In this document: positions 7,428 through 11,579 of the stretch, one piece after another | How positions within the stretch are numbered: position 1 is the first letter of the stretch | Layout: the number at the start of each line of letters is the position of its first letter | Source of the DNA: Candidatus Methanolliviera sp. GoM_asphalt | GTDB lineage: Archaea > Halobacteriota > Methanoliparia > Methanoliparales > Methanoliparaceae | Length of the DNA stretch: 11,579 bases | Assembly (NCBI GenBank): GCA_902158745.1 | Contig: CABGHH010000036.1 | Span: 1-11,579 of the forward strand | Direction of reading: 5' to 3' | Notes under the pieces: generated by a model | Database searches by the model: none | What the model was told of the DNA's origin: nothing | What the model saw: only the letters and a program-made list of their open reading frames with translations | Made by a program: the position numbers and the translations under genes

Positions 7428-8537
7428 ATGAAAAAATCTGGGACCGCAGATCTTCCCCTGCACGGAGGCAGAGCACCGAGATGGCTTTTTGATCGGATGG
7501 TCAAACTCGCGGGCGGTATCTCTGAGATAATAATCTTGGAATATGGGGAGGGTGAGTTTCTTAAGCGAATTTCAGATCCTTTCTGGTTTCAATCTCTCTC
7601 TTGCGTCATTGGATTCGATTGGCACTCTTCTGGAACTACAACTACGACGTGTGGGGCGCTGAAAGTCGCATTGAACCCGGAGAAAGACGGAATAGCAGTG
7701 GCCGGGGGAAAGGGAAAGGCGTCTAAGAAAACTCCGGAGGAGATCAGAAAAGCTTCGGAAATTTTCTCTCTATCTGATGAGAAGGTGAAAGATCTAATCT
7801 ACAAGAGCAGAATGTCTGCAAAGATAGATAATTCCTGCCTGCAAGACGGATTTGATCTTTATCACCACTGCTTATTCTTGGATGAGCACGGAAATTGGGT
7901 GGTCGTTCAGCAGGGAATGTCTGATACGCACGCGAGGAGATACCATTGGCTCTCCTCCAATATAGAGAGTATCGTTGTCGAGCCGCACAGTGCGATATGT
8001 GGTGAACGTGAGAAAAATTACGTCCTTGATATGACATCTATGAAGAGCGAAGAGACGAGGAAGATTAGCGTGGATATTATTAGAGATAATCCTCAGCATA
8101 TAGAGCGCTATCTAACGGGGAATACCACACTCTCAGATTTCTCGGAATCGGGTTTCCCAGAAGATCTCAAAATGCCTAAACGGCACGAGATATTGCGGAT
8201 AGATTTAGGAAAAAGAGGGATTCAGACGCTTAAGAAGATATACGAGATACAGCCAAAGAATTACGAGGAGCTCGTCTCGATAAGAGGAGTCGGCAAGAAG
8301 ACGATAAGATCTTTAGCTTTAGTCTCCAACGTCATATACGGCTCCAAACTCTCGTGGAAGGATCCCGTTACGTACAGCTACGCCCACGGCGGAAAAGACG
8401 GCCATCCCTTTCCGGTCCAAAGGAGAGAATACGATGAATCGATAGAAGTTTTAAAAAATGCAGTTAAAGACGCAAAGATAGAAAGAAAAGAGAAGTTGAG
8501 GGCGTTGAAGAGGATGTCAGATTTTCTGGAGGGGTGA
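7428..8537 (+). CDS. DUF763 family protein with helix-hairpin-helix
   Basis: This is a member of the DUF763 family, which is widespread in archaea and has no settled function. Family hallmarks are seen in order: GTADLPLHGGRAPRWLF (5-21), SDPFWFQSLSCVIGFDWHSSG (49-69), the TTTTTC run (70-75), DGFDLYHHCLFLDEHGNW (140-157), VVQQGMSDTHARRYHWL (159-175), VEPHSAI (184-190), and YSYAHGGKDGHPFPVQRREYD (316-336). At about 278-298 lies a helix-hairpin-helix (LVSIRGVGKKTIRSLAL), a non-specific DNA-binding element. Together with the conserved His and Asp residues this suggests a nucleic-acid enzyme, but that is inference. Length (369) is typical. The start at 7428 fits the family N-terminus, though I see no Shine-Dalgarno, so initiation may be leaderless or weak. 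A small gene follows after 3 bases. Confidence 0.92.
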   Translation: MKKSGTADLPLHGGRAPRWLFDRMVKLAGGISEIIILEYGEGEFLKRISDPFWFQSLSCVIGFDWHSSGTTTTTCGALKVALNPEKDGIAVAGGKGKASKKTPEEIRKASEIFSLSDEKVKDLIYKSRMSAKIDNSCLQDGFDLYHHCLFLDEHGNWVVVQQGMSDTHARRYHWLSSNIESIVVEPHSAICGEREKNYVLDMTSMKSEETRKISVDIIRDNPQHIERYLTGNTTLSDFSESGFPEDLKMPKRHEILRIDLGKRGIQTLKKIYEIQPKNYEELVSIRGVGKKTIRSLALVSNVIYGSKLSWKDPVTYSYAHGGKDGHPFPVQRREYDESIEVLKNAVKDAKIERKEKLRALKRMSDFLEG

Positions 8538-8540
8538 AAG

Positions 8541-8747
8541 ATGCGGGATAAGATGATCTCTGATTTTAAAGAGAGGGTAACTGGGTTAGATCTGACGTCC
8601 GATGAGGTACGCCAGGCATTGAAAAACGGCTTCAGTGAGGTTTTTGATGCAGATCTGGTCGAGAGCGAAGTTAAGAACGATGAAAGATTACTGGCAGAGG
8701 AAAAAGCCAAGCGCTATGCCTCTATAGATTGGATTGATCGAATTTGA
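8541..8747 (+). CDS. 68-residue hypothetical protein downstream of the DUF763 gene
   Basis: This is a short acidic, helical-looking protein that I do not recognise. It has no membrane segment or metal motif. It ends in an aromatic/charged tail (AKRYASIDWIDRI) of the kind often used as a docking peptide. Expression is credible because GGAGGGGTGA, an almost ideal ribosome-binding site, spans the DUF763 stop codon a few bases before the ATG, and the gap between the genes is 3 bases. This arrangement implies coupled translation. A protein partner of the DUF763 protein is the simplest reading, but that is inference. No terminator is obvious after it. Confidence 0.7.
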   Translation: MRDKMISDFKERVTGLDLTSDEVRQALKNGFSEVFDADLVESEVKNDERLLAEEKAKRYASIDWIDRI

Positions 8748-8832
8748 GAATTCTCTGTGATTCACTCCCACGTTTATCTTTTCAAATTCTGAAAATTTAA
8801 TGAGTTGTTTAGGTTGGAAAGACCATCAAAAC

Positions 8833-8841
8833 TTTTATATA
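8833..8841 (+). promoter_or_regulatory. TATA box of the RDD gene
   Basis: TTTTATATA lies 37-45 bases before the ATG at 8878, preceded by an A-rich BRE-like stretch (TCAAAAC). Transcription would begin near 8862, leaving a leader of about 15 bases with AAAGAGG (8864-8870) as ribosome-binding site. An out-of-frame ATG at 8861 would give a 9-codon reading frame that overlaps the RDD start. It sits at or just before the expected transcript start and is probably not translated. Confidence 0.65.
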
Positions 8842-8877
8842 TCATTTAAAACGATTTTCTATGAAAGAGGTTAAAAT

Positions 8878-9273
8878 ATGGCCGATGTAATTGAGGAAGG
8901 GATCATTGAGAAGGCAGGGGTTGGCAGGAGATTTGTATCATACCTGATAGACGCGATAATATTGGTAATAGTCGGAGCCGTCTTAGGTCTGACCGGTGAG
9001 ATCGTTGGCAGTGTTATGAGCACCGCAATATCCGTAGCATATTTTACATATCTATTTGGCAGGGGACAGACGTTGGGCATGATGGCGATGAAGATAAAAC
9101 TCACAAGAACGGACGGCACCTATCCAATAGGATATACACGAGGACTTTTAAGATATGTGGGAACGATAATTTCGGCTTTGGTGATAGGTATAGGCTACCT
9201 TTGGATCGTGATCGATAAGGACAATCAGGGATGGCACGATAAGATAGCGGATACGTATGTAGTTCCCGCCTAA
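8878..9273 (+). CDS. RDD family membrane protein
   Basis: RDD proteins are small integral membrane proteins named for conserved Arg and Asp residues. Some have been linked to ion or solute exchange, but no general function is known. The 131 residues match the family from end to end: VGRRFVSYLIDAIIL (15-29, Arg17/Arg18 and Asp25 in TM1), TM2 (about 42-60), the GRGQTLGMMAMKIKL block (61-75), TM3 (about 93-112), and the C-terminal DKDNQGWHDKIADTYVV (113-129). The start is supported by AAAGAGG 7 bases upstream and a TATA box at the expected distance. It appears monocistronic, with an oligo-T terminator directly after the stop. Confidence 0.9.
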   Translation: MADVIEEGIIEKAGVGRRFVSYLIDAIILVIVGAVLGLTGEIVGSVMSTAISVAYFTYLFGRGQTLGMMAMKIKLTRTDGTYPIGYTRGLLRYVGTIISALVIGIGYLWIVIDKDNQGWHDKIADTYVVPA

Positions 9274-9293
9274 TCTTTTTCTCTTTTTGTTTT
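9274..9293 (+). terminator. Oligo-T terminator after the RDD gene
   Basis: Directly after the RDD stop codon there are two T5 runs followed by a T4 run, interrupted by single C or G bases, with no hairpin. This is the usual form of intrinsic termination in archaea. It faces the convergent C2-PUA gene, which ends at 9321, so it also prevents readthrough into that unit. Confidence 0.7.
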
Positions 9294-9320
9294 GATCCAA
9301 TGGGATATGTAAACGTAAAA

Positions 9321-9836
9321 TCAATCCTCTGAAGCTTCGTTTCCATGCCTGATCTTAACTGCTATGCCTCTCTCAAATAAGAGCATCTCATTTCCACTCA
9401 ATATGGCTTTCCCGGTCCCCAAGATCTCATCTTCCTTATTAACCACGATCACCTCGTCTCCCGCCCGTATCCTCTCATCCACTTCTACGACGTGTTTGGC
9501 AAAGAGATTTCTACCTTCCGCGATGAATTCCGAGACATCGTTCATCATGCACACCCTGAATCTCGGATAAGAAAAATTTCTCCTCAATGATTCCGCCCCT
9601 AATATGCCAAGCGTTAAAAATCCATCCTTCGGTCGAAGCGTTGCCACTCTTCTGTCATTTAAGAGCATCTGTCTCGGTTTCCCTGTCGTGGAAAATACGA
9701 TCTTTACCTCATTTGGGAAGAGTATCTCCCCTGCACCATCGGAAAATTGAAAGTCTGCGATTCTTCTTATAATTTTTAGCGCGTCCGATCTGGACAGTGC
9801 TTCTGAAAATCCTCGGTACTTTGATCTCTTATACAA
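9321..9836 (-). CDS. Stand-alone C2-PUA RNA-binding protein (archaeosine TGT/ArcS C-terminal-like)
   Basis: The 171-residue protein has two parts. Residues about 18-85 (IIRRIADFQFSDGAGEILFP, then VATLRPKDGFLTLGILGAESL) resemble the C2 domain found near the C-terminus of archaeal tRNA-guanine transglycosylase and ArcS. Residues about 92-165 form a PUA domain (RFRVCMMNDVSEFIAEG, LFAKHVV, RAGDEVIVVN, GTGKAILSGNEM, GIAVKIR). In those enzymes the C2-PUA part binds tRNA for modification at position 15. Here it is separate from any catalytic domain, so it may be a subunit of a split enzyme or a free RNA-binding protein (inference). The start codon is TTG at 9836, supported by TGAGGA 7-12 bases upstream. 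No in-frame ATG would keep the C2 domain. The ribosome-binding site overlaps the stop of the Lrp gene, 10 bases away, which indicates an operon. Confidence 0.8.
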   Translation of the reverse strand: MYKRSKYRGFSEALSRSDALKIIRRIADFQFSDGAGEILFPNEVKIVFSTTGKPRQMLLNDRRVATLRPKDGFLTLGILGAESLRRNFSYPRFRVCMMNDVSEFIAEGRNLFAKHVVEVDERIRAGDEVIVVNKEDEILGTGKAILSGNEMLLFERGIAVKIRHGNEASED

Positions 9837-9846
9837 GATTTATTCC

Positions 9847-10338
9847 TCACAACCCGATCTGTGACTCCTCTTTTATTGTGTTCAGGACCATATAAGTGTT
9901 CACCCTTTCGATGCCATCGATTCTATTTATCCTATCGATGATCGAGACGCATTCTTCACGTTCAGTGGAGGAAAAACATTTAAAGCTGACGATAAGGTCG
10001 AAATCTCCGGTTATATTATGCACACAGCACGTTTCTTTCAACCCTGCGATCGTTTCGCCTATCTCTGCCACGCTAAACGATGGTTTCACGCAAATAATCG
10101 CAATAAGTGTTGTTACACCTATTTTAGAGGCATTAAGAACCACACTATATCCTTTTATGATGCCGTATTCTTGCAATTTTCTCACTCTATCACTCACCGT
10201 CGCCGTGCTACTTCCAACATGCTTCGCGATCTTCGTATATGAGAGCCTCGCATCCTCTTGAAGAACCCTCAATATTTTTTTGTCTAGTTTATCCATCTGA
10301 TTCTTTTTATCAATTTTACCCATCTGATTCTCAAACAT
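9847..10338 (-). CDS. Lrp/AsnC family transcriptional regulator
   Basis: Lrp/AsnC proteins are small DNA-binding regulators that form dimers and octamers and often respond to amino acids. The product shows the N-terminal winged helix-turn-helix (LDKKILRVLQEDARLSYTKIA, about 18-38; recognition helix SSTATVSDRVRKLQEYG, 43-59) and the C-terminal RAM ligand/oligomerisation domain (about 75-155, with the conserved NITGDFDLIVSFK). Length is typical if the start is the ATG at 10296 (149 residues, MDKLDKKIL). Upstream ATGs at 10323 and 10338 would add 9 or 14 residues that derive from a tandem duplication. No strong ribosome-binding site marks any of the three. It is followed on the same strand by the C2-PUA gene. 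Autoregulation is usual in the family. The IS element lies just upstream. Confidence 0.92.
   Translation of the reverse strand: MFENQMGKIDKKNQMDKLDKKILRVLQEDARLSYTKIAKHVGSSTATVSDRVRKLQEYGIIKGYSVVLNASKIGVTTLIAIICVKPSFSVAEIGETIAGLKETCCVHNITGDFDLIVSFKCFSSTEREECVSIIDRINRIDGIERVNTYMVLNTIKEESQIGL
10277..10330 (-). repeat. 27-bp tandem duplication over the Lrp start region
   Basis: Two adjacent 27-base copies (10304-10330 and 10277-10303) match at 23 of 27 positions. Each, read on the minus strand, begins GAATCAGATGG. Nine codons are repeated (NQMGKIDKK, then NQMDKLDKK), so the reading frame is kept and each copy carries an in-frame ATG. The copy next to the helix-turn-helix looks like the native Lrp N-terminus, and the distal copy is the extra one. 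It has diverged, so the event is not very recent. Confidence 0.85.
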
Positions 10339-10383
10339 TCATTGGACTATTTCCACTAATATCTTACGTTCATTTAACCTTTC

Positions 10384-10425
10384 CTCTAAGAAGTCCCCTT
10401 CCGTGAGGGAGGGGATGAATTAGAG
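10384..10425 (+). repeat. Imperfect hairpin at the left end of the IS200/IS605 element
   Basis: The inner stem is TCCCCTTCC (10394-10402) and GGGAGGGGA (10407-10415): nine pairs with one G-U and a GTGA loop. An outer 6-bp stem, CTCTAA (10384-10389) with TTAGAG (10420-10425), encloses it. Between the stems lies a 4x4 internal loop, GAAG opposite TGAA, which could close with G-U and G-A type pairs. Subterminal hairpins with unpaired bases are what TnpA binds in this family. Its position 34 bases before tnpA fits a left end. The GAAG-CCCC...GGGG-ATGAAT layout also resembles right-end hairpins of the family. Confidence 0.75.
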
Positions 10426-10445
10426 AGTGGAGAAAGATAGAAACA

Positions 10446-10453
10446 CTTATATA
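10446..10453 (+). promoter_or_regulatory. Possible TATA box of tnpA
   Basis: CTTATATA ends only 6 bases before the ATG at 10459, so a transcript starting about 25 bases downstream would begin inside the annotated frame, near 10475. That fits a leaderless start at the in-frame GTG at 10477 better than the ATG. The assignment is by motif and distance only. Confidence 0.35.
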
Positions 10454-10458
10454 GTTAT

Positions 10459-10896
10459 ATGAATAATAGTATAACTGTGAGATATAAACTTGATCACGGA
10501 TCACATTCAGTTTATAGCCTTCAATACCATCTTATTCAAGTGGTGAAATATAGGAGAGAGATTTTTGATGATCCAGTGATAGTAGATTATCTAAAACAAA
10601 GAGTAAGAGAGATTAGCGAAACATTTGGAGTGAATGTGATCAATCAAGAATGTGATAGAGATCATATTCATATTCTCTTTAGATCCAAACCGGTGCTGGA
10701 TATTCCACGATACGTAAACGCTCTGAAGACCAATACCTCAAGAGAGATAAGAAGAAACTTCCCTCAAGTTGAGAAGAAATTATGGAAAAAAACGTTCTGG
10801 TCTCCATCATATTTCTTAGCTACGACAGGAGAAGTAACATTGGACATTCTAAAACAATACGTTGAGAGTCAAGGAAAGAATGAAAACCAAAATTAA
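10459..10896 (+). CDS. tnpA: IS200/IS605 family Y1 transposase TnpA
   Basis: TnpA is a small HUH-superfamily single-strand transposase that cuts and rejoins the element's ends through a covalent tyrosine link. Catalytic parts are intact: the HUH motif in CDRDHIHILF (65-74, His69 and His71) and the nucleophile in LKQYVESQ (131-138, Tyr134, with Gln138 as the metal-coordinating residue). The N-terminal block YKLDHGSHSVYSLQYHLIQV (9-28) is typical of IS200. Length (145) is slightly above the norm. The family usually begins one or two residues before YKLDHGSHSVYS, so the GTG at 10477 (139 residues) is a plausible alternative to the ATG at 10459. No ribosome-binding site precedes either. The 3' end overlaps tnpB by 17 bases. 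Confidence 0.95.
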   Translation: MNNSITVRYKLDHGSHSVYSLQYHLIQVVKYRREIFDDPVIVDYLKQRVREISETFGVNVINQECDRDHIHILFRSKPVLDIPRYVNALKTNTSREIRRNFPQVEKKLWKKTFWSPSYFLATTGEVTLDILKQYVESQGKNENQN

Positions 10897-11579
10897 AAGA
10901 ACATACAAATATAGAATATATCCAAACCGAGAACAAAAAGCTCGTTTAGAAGAGTGGTTAGAGATCTGTAGGGTTCTCTATAATGATTGTCTAACTGAAA
11001 GAAGAGACGCCTGGGACTCTTGCAGAAAATCCATCAATTATTATGATCAACAGAATCAATTGCCAGAGATAAAGACTTTTGATGACGATCTAAAAGAAGT
11101 TCATTCTCAAGTTATCCAGGATGTTTTGAAAAGAATAGACAAGGCATTCAAAAACTTCTTTGGAAGAGTTAAAAGAAAGGAAAAGGCGGGTTATCCGAGA
11201 CACAAGCCGAGATCGAGATATAAGTCCTTTACATATCCTCAAAGTGGGTTCGAGTTTAGTGAAGACGGTAAAAAATTAATTCTTTCTCCGAAGAAGATTG
11301 GGTCTATCAATATCAAAAAGCATAGAGATATGCCAGAAGACGCAAATATTAAGACATGCACAATTGAAAGGGATTTAGATCGTTGGTATGCTTGTTTTAC
11401 GGTTGAGATTGAGATAGAAGAGCCAAATTACAACGAAGAGATAGCAAATCCAATAGGTATAGATTTGGGAATAAGCCATCTAATAACACTTTCAAACGGA
11501 GACATGGAGGATAATCCAAGATGTTTGGTTAAATCAGAGAGAAAACTCTCGAGAAAACAAAGAAAGTTAAGTAAAGCCA
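10880..11579 (+). CDS. tnpB: TnpB (IS605 OrfB), RNA-guided nuclease family, 3' end beyond window
   Basis: TnpB proteins are RNA-guided DNA endonucleases encoded by IS200/IS605 elements and are ancestral to Cas12. They use an omega RNA from the element's right end and favour element retention. The frame starts at ATG 10880 after AAGGAAA and runs open to the window edge (233 codons). It begins MKTKIKRTYKYRIYPNREQK and continues with the family's N-terminal helical part (about 21-115, including YNDCLTERRDAW). After a beta-rich region comes the first RuvC motif, NPIGIDLGISHLITLSNG (190-207), with catalytic Asp195 present. The second and third RuvC residues, the zinc finger and the omega RNA lie outside. 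No stop or frameshift is seen, so the visible part looks functional. Confidence 0.92.
   Translation, partial: MKTKIKRTYKYRIYPNREQKARLEEWLEICRVLYNDCLTERRDAWDSCRKSINYYDQQNQLPEIKTFDDDLKEVHSQVIQDVLKRIDKAFKNFFGRVKRKEKAGYPRHKPRSRYKSFTYPQSGFEFSEDGKKLILSPKKIGSINIKKHRDMPEDANIKTCTIERDLDRWYACFTVEIEIEEPNYNEEIANPIGIDLGISHLITLSNGDMEDNPRCLVKSERKLSRKQRKLSKA

Larger units (their letters stand above)
10384..11579 (+). mobile_element. IS200/IS605-type insertion sequence, left part (continues past window end)
   Basis: The element consists of an end-type hairpin, a Y1 HUH transposase gene (tnpA) and an overlapping tnpB, all on the plus strand in the usual order. Such elements move as single-stranded circles by cutting next to subterminal hairpins. 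They leave no target duplication and no terminal inverted repeats, so the exact left boundary cannot be read from this copy. It lies somewhere between the Lrp start and the hairpin (10339-10390). The right end is outside the window. Confidence 0.85.

Noticed and set aside
8740..8753. GAATT/AATTC small palindrome at the end of the 68-residue gene
   Set aside because: A 5-bp AT-rich stem is too short to support a terminator or binding-site call.
8861..8890. Nine-codon upstream reading frame overlapping the RDD start
   Set aside because: Its ATG is at or before the transcript start expected from the TATA box, and its sequence doubles as the RDD ribosome-binding site. It is probably chance.
9896..10261. 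Plus-strand 121-codon frame antisense to the Lrp gene
   Set aside because: The minus-strand product has full helix-turn-helix and RAM domain signatures. The plus-strand frame has no start signals or family resemblance.
10394..10415. C/G-rich hairpin read as a transcription terminator or CRISPR-like repeat
   Set aside because: It sits between divergent genes with no T run after it and occurs once. Its place before tnpA fits an IS end better.

Overview
This window is archaeal, most likely from a methanogen or a methane/alkane-oxidising relative in the Methanosarcina/ANME-1/Syntrophoarchaeum part of the Euryarchaeota. The best evidence is an intact methanogenesis marker protein 14 gene. Supporting evidence is an archaeal-type threonyl-tRNA synthetase tail, separate SecF and SecD genes in the archaeal order F-D, AT-rich TATA-type promoters and purine-rich codons (many AGA, AGG and ATA). 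The lineage within that group is inferred. No RNA gene or CRISPR array was seen, and no stretch over 300 bases lacks a gene; the longest gaps are about 130 bases.

Positions 1-6208 (+) look like one tightly packed transcription unit: thrS (3' end only), secF, secD, mmp14, a four-CBS-domain protein and a polytopic membrane protein. Three of the junctions are almost zero-gap: thrS/secF and secF/secD overlap by 4 bases, and mmp14/CBS are 1 base apart. It joins translation (ThrRS), membrane protein export (SecDF) and a methanogenesis-associated ASKHA-like protein with a probable adenine-nucleotide sensor. AT-rich palindromes sit at the secD-mmp14 junction and inside mmp14.

Positions 6209-9273 (+) hold three short units: a seven-helix membrane protein followed by a small charged helical protein (own TATA box and ribosome binding site); a DUF763 protein with a helix-hairpin-helix followed by a 68-residue protein; and an RDD-family membrane protein with a clear promoter and an oligo-T terminator. 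Most of these are conserved genes of unknown role.

Positions 9321-10338 (-) hold a two-gene unit transcribed towards the RDD gene. An Lrp/AsnC regulator comes first, with a 27-bp tandem duplication over its start region. It is followed by a free-standing C2-PUA protein that resembles the C-terminal RNA-binding part of archaeal tRNA-guanine transglycosylase or ArcS.

Positions 10384-11579 (+) are the left part of an IS200/IS605-type element: a strong hairpin, an intact-looking Y1 HUH transposase TnpA, and an overlapping tnpB (RNA-guided nuclease family) cut by the window end. The element lies just upstream of the Lrp gene, in its promoter region. I found no clearly new defence or genetic system. 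The best leads are the mmp14-CBS pair, the split C2-PUA/Lrp unit, the His/Asp-rich membrane protein and the TnpA-TnpB end structure.
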